Assembly: GCA_050084515.1 (NCBI GenBank)
Contig: CM114272.1
Span: 25,606,001-25,670,000, forward strand
Source of the DNA: Blasia pusilla
Lineage: Eukaryota; Marchantiophyta; Marchantiopsida; Blasiales
Length of the DNA: 64,000 nucleotides
Reading direction: 5' to 3'
Positions 44,640 through 57,776 of this stretch are shown here, in pieces. Under the pieces are notes generated by a model that was not told where the DNA came from, ran no database searches, and worked only from the letters and a program-made list of their open reading frames with translations. Position 1 is the stretch's first letter, and the number at the start of each line of letters is the position of its first letter. The translations under genes were made by a program, and so were the position numbers.

Positions 44640-45793
44640 CTGATTTCCAGCCACTCCTTCTCTGCATCCTCTCTTTGCTTCAAAATCTCCTATTTCTCCT
44701 TTTCGAGCTTCTATCTCTCCAGACCAACCTGCTCAAAATCTCTCTGCAGGGATTCATTCGCTTCCTTGATCTTCTCCTTCTCACGCTCCAACTCTTTCAT
44801 AAGTCGCAGTTCCCTCTCCTCAGCAAGCTTGTTGAACTGCTCTCTTTCTTTCTCAATGCTTCGTTCCAGCTCTATTCTCTGCAAGTCTTCACTCCTCATA
44901 AGATCCTCCTTTTCCCTCTCCACTCTAGCAAAAAGTTAGACCCTTTCCCTTTCCATCCACTTGATGAAAGCCTCCCTCTCTGCACTGAGATACTCCGAAT
45001 TGGTGCGGAACTGGATGTGAATCTCCTCCTTCTCCATCCTTAATCTTTCCTCTTCAATACGAAGCCACTCCGTCATGTGCCTACTTTCCTCATCACGGTT
45101 CTCCTTATCTCTCTTCAACAGCTCCCTCTTCTCATCAAGAAGCTCCCACTCTCAATCGAATCTTTCCTTCTCAGCCTTCAGCTCATCCAAATCACTACTC
45201 ACACGCTGTTTGCGAGCTCTGAACTTGTCAATTTCTTCTTTCAGCTGCTTTTGAACCTGGAGAAATTCCTCCCTTTCTTCCTCTATGACCTTTAGCCTTT
45301 CTTTCTCTGCTTCAATCTGCCGCTTTTCATCAGCTATTTGTGCTTTCAAGGCTTCCTTCTCCTCTTGGAGTAGCTGCTTCTGGTGCTCCTCCCCCATCCT
45401 TACCTCAACATCTTCTTTCATGGCCGACTCAACATCTTCTTTCATGGCAGACTCAACATCTTCTTTCATGGCCGACAGCTGCCTTTCTTCCTCGGTACGC
45501 CTCACTTCCATCTTTAACTGAATAAATGAAAACAAAACACAACATAAAGAACAAAGCCACTTCTAGATGAATATTTTGTAAGCTCCAATGAAGAGAAAGA
45601 AAATAGACTATGTCCACATTCTGAGATTTAGCATGTGTTCAAGAATCAAGTACTCACCATTTCGTCGCGCTCCTCAACCAAAGACTCTTCCCTGAGTTTC
45701 AAGGTGCCTTCAAGAATCTCCAAGTGTTCTCTTTCTTGGAGTCCTGATGCCTCAATAATCCTCACTTGCTGCTTATGGAGCTCCAACTCCTGC
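44640..45793 (-). pseudogene. Captured CRWN/NMCP1-like (plant nuclear lamina-like) coiled-coil fragment
   Basis: Minus-strand exons: 45793-45658 (ELELHKQQVRIIEASG to EERDEM, donor GTGAGT) and about 45524-44640 (acceptor TTATTCAG). The translation is almost entirely Glu/Lys/Arg-rich coiled coil. Blocks VQKQLKEEIDKFR, KAEKERFD, EWELLDEKRELLKRD, IEEERLRMEKE and REKIKEANESLQ closely resemble the CRWN/NMCP rod domain. CRWN proteins line the inner nuclear envelope and set nuclear size and heterochromatin organisation. Stops at about 45153 and 44937 break the frame and no start or C-terminus is present. It lies antisense to the element's own genes, between 187-bp direct repeats, as expected for a Pack-MULE-like gene capture. 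A generic coiled-coil protein is the alternative. Confidence 0.65.
45406..45480 (-). repeat. Three tandem 24-bp units in the coiled-coil fragment
   Basis: Encodes three successive SAMKEDVE octapeptides on the minus strand. Not expected in the conserved CRWN rod, so probably a local expansion after capture. Confidence 0.88.
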
Positions 45794-45799
45794 CATCAA

Positions 45800-46263
45800 T
45801 CAATAATAAACTAGTCAGTTCCTTCAGAACAAGACGTCACTGCACATCAACGACAAAGTAGTTCTACTTCCCTTAAAGAGGTAAGAAAAAGAGAACTCAA
45901 AATTTACTCATAAGGCATGGCTTCAATGCACAAACATAGCTTATCTGAGGTGCAGAGCCACAACATCCCACATTGACCATTGCTTGTCTACCATTCCTAT
46001 CTAGGGGTGCCAAATTTCTCAGAAGCAGGCCTCGCGCCTATTTATCCTCGGGTTGGTTAACCCAAGGTCAAGATCATCACGTCTCAGGTTCTATTTTGGG
46101 TAACAGATTAAAACGTTTATTAAGACCATACCTATCACCCAGGGAACTCGAGTGGAGTGGATGGTGCGCTCACTGCAAAGGTGCAGGTCGAGGTTCAAGC
46201 CCGCTCACGGTGGCTAGTTTTGCATGAGCCCTTTGCACGAGTCTAACCTCGGGTTTCAGATTT
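45800..46263. other. Flank of the captured fragment
   Basis: No coding signature. Between 46140 and 46200 the sequence GAGGTTCAAGCCC resembles a pol III B box, but no clear tRNA fold or SINE could be established. Confidence 0.4.
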
Positions 46264-46450
46264 CAGCCGCAGCCGGCGACAAATTTGCAGCCGCGGCCCA
46301 TAGCCCTTGCTTTTTTGATTCAGGGTCAGCAGCAACGCTAGGGTCTCCAATGCATCCGGGGGCTACTTTCTAAGCATCTTGTCGTTATCACGAGTTGCGG
46401 ACCGTGCTTGAAGGTGCGGATTTGACTCCCTTTGGCGGCTAATTTCTAGA
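46264..46450. repeat. 187-bp direct repeat, right copy
   Basis: Right-hand partner of 44425-44610, differing at only a few bases. Confidence 0.93.
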
Positions 46451-47789
46451 TTAATTTCATGGAGTTGGCCAATTTTGATGCAACCGGCGGATAATTGGTG
46501 CAGCCAGCGGATAATTGATGAAGCCGGCGGTTAATTTCCATGCCCCATGTTTTTGATTCTTTCAGCTTTCAACCGCAGCCGGCGACTAATTTGCATCCGC
46601 GGCCCATAGCCCTTGCTTTTGTGATTCAGGGTCATCAGCAAGGTAAATTCATGAACGCTAGGCCTAGTTGGGTTTGGTGCCTCTACCATACTAACACGCA
46701 AATTAATTTCTTGCAGGGACGACATCCAAGTCAAACTATGGAAGCAGGGTTCCCATTAAAAGATTTCATTTATCGGACAGACTTTGCTAGGTTGGAGAAA
46801 GATGTAGATAAGGACATGGGAGGCGCTGGAGTGTGGGAGGTGGATTGGACCATCTGTGATAAGGATATGGTCATCAAATTCTTGAGCACGTTCAACCCTG
46901 ACACTTCAGAGGGGATGCTTCGACGAATCTACGGGCATACAATGTCAGAGTATGTGTTATGTATCTCTCCAGAACTCATAGAAAATGCTTTCCAATTCAA
47001 GCACCTTGGCTCATTCTTATCTATGGAGCGCCAACACACTGATCAAGAGGAGCCAAGAATTTATTCCAAGTACCTCACCAAGCTGGAGAAGAATAGCCAC
47101 GGATACAAGCTAGGGTGTGTTGTGTTAGAGAATTTTCGGGCACTACTATTATAACTGAATCGTTGATTTTATATGAAAGCAAACCCCGAGTGTGTCCCTA
47201 CAAGCATGTTATCAATGGCATGTTGGGCTTGGGAAGGGATTCCGGTGGATTGGGCAACCTATGTCTACAGGAAACTTATGCTTGATATCAGGCAAGTCCT
47301 CCGACCAAGAGCCAAGAAAGAGAAAGTGAGAGAAAGCGAAGTTGGAATTATTTTGACCATTCTCTTCAACCATGGCGATGATCTGACCTCACATGAGGTG
47401 ACTGTAGCAGAGGCCTGCCTAGTATCAGATTCGAAATTGAAAGGGAAGGCAAAGCTGAGTGGGACTCCACCAACCGAGCCCAAGAATCCTCGGAAGAGGA
47501 AAAATGCAGGAAAGGAGGAGAGTGAGCCCAAAGACAAACCACGGCGATTGTGCATAAAACTGAAGCTACCTACCAAAGACACTACTACAGGGAAGGCACC
47601 AACTTCAGATGATATCGATGATTTCATTGCTCAAAAGAAGATACCGAGAAAGAAGAGTTCCTCACATGGAGCCGGGAAGGAGCTTCCACAATCGAAGATG
47701 AAGAATCCGAAGTCTCGGCCAAAAACCCAAGTAAAGAAGAAAGTGAGGGTTCTGACCATTTGCATTAATTTTGTTTTAGTTTCTTGGCT

Positions 47790-48320
47790 ATATACATGAA
47801 CGGCAACTATTCACAGCCGAGGGCACTTCCAAGAATTAGCTTTCCTTGAGTAGGCTATTCATAGAGAGGTTATAAAGTTCTCGCACTAACATGCACCGGT
47901 TGCTACTCTCAGCCGTAGAAATTAATAACCAAGATGAACATGAACCGGCGTCTATTCTCTGCCAAAGGACAAGGCAACTAATAGCAAAGAGCAGAAACTA
48001 TTCTCTGCCAAAGCGCAAGTAGACTAATAGCAGCCGGCCGCGGCTATTCACAGCCTTTGCACAAGGTTTCCAGAATGAACCGGCATCTATTATAGCAGAA
48101 GCCAGCGGCTATTTTAATTCTCTGGATGGCGACTAAGAGCAGCCGCCGGTGACTATTCACAACCTTTGGACAAGGCTACCAAAATGAGCCGGTGTCTATT
48201 CTAGCACAGGGCGGCGACTATGCACTCTCTTTGGACTACAAAAAATAGCAGCCGAAGGGGGGCTATTCACAGCCATTCTAAAAGGTCGGCGGCTATGCAC
48301 AGCGTTTGGGCAAGGCCACT
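47790..48320. repeat. GGCGGCTATT motif cluster in an intron of the second MULE gene
   Basis: Copies such as CCGGCGTCTATTCTC, GCCGCGGCTATTCACAGCC, AGCGGCTATTTTAATTC and GGCGACTATGCAC are spaced roughly every 30-50 bases. Confidence 0.85.
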
Positions 48321-49919
48321 AGCTTACACAAGGCTGCCTACACTTTATTTGTTTTGTTTATATGTAAATATAACTTTTGGGGTTCATTGGTGTGTACTAG
48401 GGGACGTCTACACTTCCAGCAAAAGTCAAGCAGGAAGATGATTCTGCAACTCTGCGCATTGCTACAAATTTGAATCCAAGTGTAAGTATAGTAAGATTTC
48501 ATCATAGCTTGGCATTCTATCATCTAGACATGTATAATCGTTTTCTCAAAAAGCAGATTCCGATAAGGTCTCCTCCTTCCATAGACTCCAAAGCTGGTGT
48601 ATAAAGACTTGCTATCCTTTCTTTTTGCTCTGAGGATGTCAATTGTGAAGTTTGTAGTCTTATAAATTTATTTTTTGGGTGCTACAGAATACTACTACGT
48701 CTAGTCGACCTCGCCGTGCAAAAAATGGCGATTTCAAGGTTGGGTATTGCAGTAGCAAGGCCTGCACATGAGAGAAATGTCATTGTGGAGGAGCATACTT
48801 CAGGCCTCCCTACGGCTTCAAGGGGAAAAAGTGAAGGTCTAAAGGAACCCCATGTCGAGGAGGAGCAGGGTGAACCCGTCTGTGAGGTGGGTGTCATTGA
48901 TACTTAGAAGGTGATAGATGAGGTGATCAAAGGCATCATAGAGGAATTCAATACTGTTGAGGACAAGGCAGCGAAGGAGTCAAAATATCATGTCATTCAT
49001 TTGGAGGATAGTGAAGCAAAGGAGCATGACAAGAAGGATGCGGCTAGCCCTCAGTCCAATCCCGATGACACTGACACCAACAGGCATGATTCACCTTCAC
49101 CTGTACATGGAGTGAAGAATGGAGAAAGCAAAGGGAATGAGCAATGGAAGGATGGTATCAATGGCTTGGATTGGCAAGAATTTGGGAACTTGCCAGAATG
49201 GAACACTCAGAACGTAGGAGGTTGGGAAGTTCCCAATGTTTCTCAGTTCGGGCCTTCACAACACCGTAGGGAGTCTTTAGGCACAACAAGGAAAGGCACG
49301 GTAGATACACCTATGAAGAACACTACAAGGGGCCCTCATGGGAACATGGCAAGCGGCACACTACGTGCTCACCCTACAACAACGACCAAGGACCATCTTT
49401 TCGTGGAGCATATGGTGATTACCGGAGGCTCTCAAACCATGGACAAGTTTCTTGTGAACAGAATGAGTCAAACTGACCATATGTTCACAGTGGATCAACA
49501 ATCGCAAATAGATAGTATCCCTGAGTTGCATATGGTTAACCGCTTATGCCAGACTGAGAGCGTGTACCATGTGAACAACTATGTGCAAACTGAGGACTCC
49601 ACATGGTGGTTGAATCACATGCGGTCCAAAGCGCTAGCAATGGTACCAACACACGGTGCTCCACAACCCAAACCATCAAGTGAAGATGGTGTACTCCCTA
49701 ATGCTGTGGGAGCTGAAGGTTTGGACGGAAAAGAAGATGGGCTCAAATCACATAAGGTTTTATACCAATCTTCAATTGCCCATTTTCCTTAATATGGCCT
49801 CTATTCTCCAATCGTTGTTCACAAATTGCAGTAAGTTCTTATGGATTGTTTTGCCTTCTTAGTGGAGGAGTCAATATATAGATGAAGGTTTACTCTATAC
49901 TCGTTGGATTGTCCCTAAA

Positions 49920-50165
49920 CCCTATCCAAACAACCTTAGTGATCACAACCGGCGGGTAAACATAGCCGGCGCCTATTCACTCTGGGCGGCTATTCACATA
50001 GCCTTAGTGATCACAACCGGCGGGTAAACATAGCCGACGCCTATTCATAGTGGGCGACTATGCACACCCAATGCCTATTCACAGTTGGCGGCTAATCACA
50101 ATCAAAGGCTTTATGCTAAGCACAAAGTGGGGCTAATCACACATGACAGCTATTTTCTATTGTAG
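49920..50165. repeat. GGCGGCTATTCAC motif cluster, last intron of the second MULE gene
   Basis: Two copies of CACAACCGGCGGGTAAACATAGCC and several GGCGGCTATTCACA-like motifs lie between the donor at about 49756 and the acceptor at 50204. Confidence 0.85.
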
Positions 50166-51060
50166 GTTATTTGATGTACAGATTCCGTTTGTCTTTGGAT
50201 GTAGGGACCAACGGAAGAAGTACTAGAGGAAGACCCGAGTGTGCCGCAAGGAGGGTTTCTAATTGATGAGAGAATCATACAATTATGGATTAACCATTTG
50301 GGGATTCCCGCGGAAGATGTAGTGCATTTGGAGTGTTGGGAAGACAAAATTCATCTCACTGAACAAACCACAACTAGAGTAGACAAGTATGTTGAAGTCC
50401 TGGAGCTAAGGCACGCAACTCTTCTCGCTGACAGAGGAGATCTCATTACAAAGTTAGGAGTGACCGGCTATGACAACAAAGGTGGGTGGGAAGAAGCCTT
50501 GCGTAGAGTGACAGCCTTGCAAGATTCGGCAGCCAGGAATTCAAAGTTTATTCGTGATCTCTTGAGTAGGCTAGGTGTGTCATCAGAGGGCTTGGACGAG
50601 GCATCCAGTTTCTCCAGGGCTCTAGTTGCTATTGTTGACTTGGAGCAGTTGGATTCTACAGGTCCAAGCATGTAATAAATCTTTGTAAAGTTCCTTTTTG
50701 TTTTATGGTGAAACGGTGATCACATCCATGTTGTATAATGTATGTCAAGCGCTGGAATTTGTGCACTTCCACCCCAAACCCTACAACCTGCGGCTCAAAC
50801 CTGCAGCTAAAACGCTCCTTCCTCTCCCCATTGGCTGAAACTTCATCAGCTCATTACAATGCCATGACACACTAGACCTGCGGCTAACTCCAAACTTCCA
50901 CCCTAAACCTGCGGCAAAAATGGTCCCTCCTCTCCACGTTGGCTGAAATTTCAGAACTTCTGCGGTTAAGTGCAAAGGTCTACTACTATGAAAATGGTGC
51001 TAGAACAATTACCGGACTTCCTGGTAGCTCATCTCCCGTGAACAGGGTGTTGTAGGTAAG

Positions 51061-51141
51061 AGCCCCACTCAAGCAAGAGATTTCGTAGGGGGGCCACTTA
51101 AGCAACATAAGTAGGGAAGGGGGCCACTTAAGCAAATACCT
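51061..51141 (-). repeat. MULE right terminal inverted repeat
   Basis: Reverse complement matches 36966-37046, ending AGCAAATACCT on the plus strand. Confidence 0.88.
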
Positions 51142-52089
51142 CGTTATTTTGAAATGCAAAAGTATCTCTAAGCAGTTTTTCACCTAAAAATTTGACCCTT
51201 TTCCAAGATTTTCAGTTTTATAATGGAATAATATGAATACATTGGAACAGTCGTGTTTGGATTGGTAGGGACATTCGTGTTCAGATTCGTACTAACACTG
51301 GAGTAGGGATAGAGCACATATTTGGAAGAAACACTAATATGGAGATTCGGCTATTTTGTTCGTATTAATGAGAGAATTAATGGTTAGTGCGGATGCTAAC
51401 ATCCTACCGTTCAGAATTGGCATCCTAAGGTCAAGAAAGTGCAGAGTATCTTGCATTCTACAATCTCTGTAGATGGAGTCGACTTGTTGTAGGGGTCGTA
51501 ACTAGTGTGGCGGTCCCAAATGGGGTGGGGATATTATTAAGAAATACTAATATAAAAATATAAATATACATCTCTACATTATCATGCGAGAGTGTCTTCT
51601 TGATTTTCAATCACTTCTCTATTTGACACGTGGCAATTGGGCCAAACAAATTGTTTTTCCTTATACGGACGACAAGAAAAAAGTTTGAATTTGGGTGCAA
51701 TGTCATTTATCATTTCCCTTCACGGGCTATACACTAAAAAAACTCCTCAAACATTTTTTTTTCCGTGCATCGTAAGGGCACCTTACTAGTAGATAGAAAA
51801 GAGACCCACAATATGAAAAAGTGTACTATAAGTCTTCAATAGAAACCGAGGAGAAGAGACACAAAGAAGGGACACAATCCAATTTGGTGACCGTGTATAG
51901 TAGTCTTCAATCCAAACGAGGAGACATGATATTATGCAGGCCTTCAATACAGAAGGAGACATTACTTAGGCATAGGAGATATGTATGCCTTCAATACAAA
52001 CAACGGGGAGACACAATACAAACCTATGGAGAGAATATGGAGGAGAAGAATAAAATAGCGTATACGATACATATTTCAATATATATACT
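51142..52089. other. Flank of the MULE, no recognised gene
   Basis: AT-rich, with short repeated phrases such as CTTCAATA...GAGGAGA near 51830-52000. Nothing coding was recognised. Confidence 0.5.
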
Positions 52090-52870
<781 letters not shown>

Positions 52871-55129
52871 TGCAAAATTTGATGACAATTTAATGTTGTG
52901 GGGCAGTAGGGAAAGAGATGAATACATTAGTATGCAAACCAGGGAGATGAAAATAATAGCGTGATAATGATAGAGATAATACTATTGAAAAAAATGAAAT
53001 GATATACAATGAAATGCTACGATACATAGAAAATCAATATATAGGTTTTAAAATTTTGGCATTAAATGATAAACCACGTATTACTACGGGAAAATAAACC
53101 ATAATAGCAAAACGGTTAAACTATAATATATGAGAGGATTCAATACAAGAATACAAATACAAGAAACGCACCCATTAATACGAACTTGTGTAAGAGTGAC
53201 GACCAATACATAAAGATGGACTATATAGAATGACGATAAATACATAAAGATGGCCAATACCCAATTAATATGAATCCGCGCAACAAGCTAGTAAGAGTGT
53301 AAGAAGCACAGCTAATACATGAAGATTGCCAATACATCAAGACGTAAATACACAAGATAAAGAATATGTCAAAAATCCGATCTTATTCATTCAATAATCT
53401 TTTTCCACGTCATAGTATGGATCCTGTGGAACATTGTGGTGCAACTATAGAAAATATTATGTTCTGCACGCACTTGAGAGGGAATCGCAAAATACGGGCT
53501 TTAAGTTGGGGCCGTAAATAGAATTTCTAATTTCTTAAATCTTAATATTTTAATAGCATATTACTTTAAATAATTATTTTTAATTAAATTTTAAATAAGG
53601 ACCTACTCCCTTGAATAATGCCACCCTTCCATACAAGTTTAAATAATATCAACTCCACCCCCTCCACTCTTCCCACTAAAACAACACTCATTAACTAAAC
53701 CATTAGGTAATGTTAATTAATTAAATAATTTCCCTCTTCAATTCAAACTCATTTTATTTTTCAAAATATTAAATGTGAATTTAGAAACAAAATCGCAAGC
53801 TTGTTATTATTTTGTCTTTTTTTCACTATTTTGTCTTATTGTGCACATAGGGTTGCTAATAATGATATAAATGAGTGCCAAACTAGTTGGTAATTGAAGC
53901 ATGCTTGAACTTTATAATCCAACCAAAAAATTTCAATTTTTGCTTATGAATACACTGTTGTGATCCCTATGCAATGGGCAGGTTTCAATTACCTCCCATA
54001 ATTAACTCTCAAAATTCTCAAGTGTCAATTTAAATCAATTCTAAGCGATCCTACTGGCTAAAAGTCTCAAGTATAAAGAGGAGAGGAATTTGCAAAATGA
54101 AAGAACACTCTCCAATAATAATATTCTCTTACCTTAGTAGTCCTTCCATATGACAAGGATTAAAAAAAAAGTTTATTACTTTTTGTATGAAATGATAAAA
54201 GAGCATGAAAATAGTGAAAATAATGTACGTTTCGGTTTTTCATAAAGTTCATGGTATTTAAAGTAAGGATATAAATGGTTTGTCTAAAAGAAGTGAGGAG
54301 CGTTCCTTGATAAGGAAATATGAAGCATTTCACTCATCTCCAAGCATATGATTGTATTTTGAACTTCATAGTGTTTTTTAAATTGACATTTTTGTTTTCT
54401 AGATTCAATGCTGTTGTGAGCATTATGCTTTTCTCTGAACTTTGACAATATTCCACTTATGTGTGTCCTCTCTTTTAATAAAATCTAGTGAGGTGCTTGT
54501 GCGATGCCTGCTTATAAATTGTACCATGCACCAAAAGAATATGTATATGCAAAAACTAATAGATACTAAATATGTATACGATGATTTTAAATTTGAATTG
54601 TAAAACATATGTCAAAGATGTAGCCCGTAGTTGTCCAAAATAACACGCGTCAAAAAATAGAAGTGTTTGAAACGTAAATAGATGATCTATAATGATAATA
54701 TAGAATATTGGAAATTTCAATGGTTCCATACCAGTAAAACCATTCTTCGTTAGCAATTTTTTTTGCTCCTAAATTAATCCAATCCAAGAATCTTTGAGAA
54801 TTTTGTAGTTCTACCATACCAAGCTTCTGAAGTTCATTTAATTACACAAGGAAACTTCTTCAATTCTCATATCAAATAAAGGGTAATGGATATTTAGACT
54901 TCAAATCCCTCCACTAAACCTTCATTGAGAAATCTAAAGTTTAAGGACGGTTTTACTTTTTTTTTTATACTTCTTCTCCCAAGAAGTTATGCCCTTCTTG
55001 AAAAGGAAGGCCCCTTTCAAAACTAGATTTTCTCCTTACAGTGAACATGCCGTACGCCTACTCATCTTGAAAGTCAATCTCAAGTGTTACGAAAATGTCA
55101 CTTGAGGTAGATTTTCTAGATAGTCTAGG
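52871..55129. other. AT-rich region with no recognised gene
   Basis: Contains short repeated phrases (AATACATAAAGATGG-like at about 53200-53340). Minus-strand frames near 54423-54756 are short and low-complexity. Confidence 0.5.
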
Positions 55130-55460
55130 CACCTAAAATGACGTTCGCATGCCTACCTGTCCCAATTGTCAAATAGGCCTTGCACGAGTCCCTAAACGAG
55201 ATCCAAAAAATAAGTCATGAGTTCGAATCCAAGAGTGGCCTCCGAGATCCACTCCCTTGGACTTGACTAGGGGTTTACACCCCTATGCCAACCTCCCAAT
55301 CCATTCCGTGCCCTTGGTTCATCTCGTGGAGCCCCAAAGTAGAGTTCAGATCCCAAACACCTTTTGAGATCCTCCCCTTTACTAGAAATTTTGGGGTTCT
55401 TCGCCCTCCCCTTGTTTTTGGAAGAAGGACTCTTGGGACCCTCTTGGCCCTCAGCCCAAT
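55130..55460. repeat. Dispersed repeat family, copy B
   Basis: Same blocks as 10850-11200 in the same order, with the extra GGGGTTTACACCCC segment. Confidence 0.75.
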
Positions 55461-55494
55461 TCCCCATTCAATTGATTTTGGGCAGTTCCTCAAC

Positions 55495-56300
55495 CTCTGC
55501 TTATGCATTTTTCTAGATCTTGAATGCATTGGAAGGGATTTTTGATAAGCTTTCCAATGCCATCTTACGTGTCCCAAAACGCAATTTTGAGTCTGAAAGT
55601 TATGGTCCCATTACACTCAAATCCCAAACTCTAGTCACGTTCTAAATCTAGTTCTCAACCTCTTTGGTAACTACTCTTTGTAGACTTGACTCCTCTCTAG
55701 TCTTGCTTCACGTTTGGTTCGAGTTTCCTTAGTTGCGACCATAAACATATAAAATGCTTGTGTCTCGTTCAAGAGACCTCTCCAATGCATAACCATCCTA
55801 GTGTGATCCCACTAGAGTTTTGATGTTCCGGTTTGGCGCATGTTTGGTTATGAAGGTCACTATATACACCAACTGTTTTACTAAAAAATTTTGGCCTATA
55901 TTTTGACCTCTTCTTATGCATTTATTCAAATATTTTTTTCGTTGGAATCGACTTTGCATAAGATTTTCAACGTCACTAACTTATTCCAAACGCATCTTAC
56001 AACTGGCCGTTATGACCCAAAACATATTAAAACCCCAAATTCTGCCAATTAAGTTCCAATTGTGGTTTAATCCTCCTTCGCAACTCTCTCTTCCTAGACT
56101 CGAATCCTCTCAAGTCTTGGTTCCCGTTTGGTTCAGATTTCTCAAATCGTGGCCATAATACGTGAAAAACTCAATCTTCCAGGTGTCTCACATCTTTTGT
56201 CTCTTTCAAGAGACTGTCCAATGCATAACCATCCTAGTGGGAGCCCACCAGATTTTTTATGTTCCATCTTGCCGCACGTTTGGCTATGAGGATCACGACA
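55495..56300. repeat. Degenerate tandem duplication, about 415-bp unit
   Basis: Unit 1 (about 55495-55911) and unit 2 (about 55912-56300) share, in order, CTTATGCATTT, TTATGACC/TTATGGTCC, GACTTGACTCCTCTC or GACTCGAATCCTCTC, TTTGGTTC, CAAGAGAC, TCCAATGCATAACCATCCTA and the TTTGGTTATGA/TTTGGCTATGA block. Confidence 0.75.
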
Positions 56301-57776
56301 AAACATTTGTTAACATTAGAGTGGCATGAATATGTGTATCGTCTTAGAGTTAAATCTCTACTCCTCCTTGCTTCACCTTGAAAACCTACACCCCTGCCAA
56401 TGACCTTAAGCTTTGCAAGCAAAAATCTTCGGTTGAGTCTCAAAGACTCAACCAATTATACGTTTCGTAAGTAGTCAAGAAACATAAAAGCATTAATCTA
56501 GTCTAAGTCTCCTCAAGTGTGTACCATCTCTTGAGGAATCCTCTACCCTGAGCTTTGACTAATCTCCCCAAGTTGCTCATCTATATTGTAGTGCATCAGT
56601 TAATTCCTCAAGGTGCGTCTTGAATGGCTCCTTGTTAACACGATTCTTCTAATTTTTGAACATTTGAAATTATTTTAAGTCTTTAAGAAATTATCTCCAT
56701 GTCCTCTAAGAGAAATAATCAATGAGGGATAAAAATACTCATAATCATTCTCACTATATTACGATGTTTCAAAATGTCTATATATGCCAATTCTATATAC
56801 ATTTTTTCTCTTTTCAGAAATAATTGCTTAGCTAGTTTAAAGTTTTTTTTCCATATTAATAAGCAAGATAGAATTTTGAATCAATATCATGTATGTACGT
56901 GAATGACGGTAATTGTATAACCCTATTGGAGTTTGGTCTGACAAGTGATATCTCATATCTTCTTATGCCAAACCTTAAGCTATACTACTTTAAGACCACT
57001 CTATCCAAACCTTAATTCTTCTCCAATATGTAACTTTGAATATTTCTACCTTGCTACTATTAGTATATGAGAGTTTGTTAAATTATAAATAAATAAAACC
57101 TTTTTTTTATTGAACTTGACCTAATATTTTATGCTATAATATTTATCCCATATATTATGTTTCTCACCATCAAGGATCTATCACATCAAAGTTAGTCAGT
57201 TGTTAGAGTTCTACTATGTTGACAAAGTTTGGAGTTTATTAAACTGTATCTCTACATTGATTGATCAAGTGAGATTGAGGTCAATGCCATGGTGTTGGAA
57301 TTGATGTTTTGGAATTTTTTGATATTTTTCTATTTTCATTACTCCAAGGTTGCACACAAACAAAGTCTATGTCCGAGGACTTATGTATGTTCCTAGGATG
57401 GACATATCCGTGGGGGCCCACATTACCATGGCTCGCAACAAGGCCCGCCCAACCTGCAGCATAGATCCATGCTTGTCTAGCCCAAGTCCAACCTAGGGAA
57501 CCGCCGTCGGTTCATGCCACCCATTTTCTAGCTTGCATCCAACACACACCGGGCTTGCTTGGTCCTCGTCAAGTCTGCTATGGCCGACAATATATAATTT
57601 GAAATGGCCCACAAAGGGCCCGTGCATGGCTTGCGCCAAGCATATGTAGGGCTTGCACACTCATTCGGTCCCTACCTTGCACACTTAATCCAAGTCCGGA
57701 CATGTTCTCGCGTCCGAAATCGGCACGGGCGGCCTGAATAATAATAAAAAACCCGAATGGGAGACTTCCTAAGTCT
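56301..57776. other. Repeat-rich region without a gene
   Basis: AT-rich to about 57340. The part 57352-57600 matches the dispersed repeat at 9213-9470 (GACTTATGTATGTTCCTAGG and following). No coding frame was recognised. Confidence 0.5.

Larger units (their letters stand above)
46738..50675 (+). pseudogene. Second MULE gene, unknown function, multi-exon
   Basis: Family not recognised. Likely exons: 46738-47742 (start in EAGFPLKDFIYRTDF; acceptor TTCTTGCAG just upstream at 46716), 48401-48481 (GTSTLPAKVKQEDD), possibly 48557-48596, about 48690-49755 and 50205-50675. Phases agree for most joins. The first exon holds a globular part with LGSFLSMERQHTDQ and PTSMLSMACWAWEGIPVDWA, then a Lys/Pro-rich, probably nuclear tail. 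The third part is acidic and contains repeats of the form xxVNxxSQTDxxxxV. The last exon reads FLIDERIIQLWINHLGIP and a coiled coil. In-frame stops at 47152, 47164 and 48905 break it. It is plus strand like the transposase, so it may be an accessory gene of the element or a captured gene. Introns contain GGCGGCTATT motifs. Confidence 0.6.
36966..51141 (+). mobile_element. Mutator-like element (MULE), about 14.2 kb, with terminal inverted repeats
   Basis: The left end starts AGGTATTTGCTTAAGTGGCC and the reverse complement of the right end starts with the same 20 bases. Similarity continues for about 80 bp (36966-37046 and 51061-51141), including a second internal TTGCTTAAGTGGCC and GAAATCTCTTGCTTGA. 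Inside lie a mudrA-type transposase gene and a second gene, both plus strand, an antisense CRWN-like fragment and several satellites. No 9-bp target duplication was recognised. Stops and a frameshift show this copy is decayed, but the exons are still readable, so it is not very old. Confidence 0.85.

Noticed and set aside
46140-46200. tRNA or SINE signal (GAGGTTCAAGCCC, B-box-like)
   Set aside because: No acceptor stem, anticodon arm or clear A box could be folded; only one copy was noticed.
55195-55225. GAGTTCGAATCC as a tRNA T-arm
   Set aside because: It belongs to the dispersed repeat shared with 10.95 kb, where the motif is not conserved, and no cloverleaf is formed.
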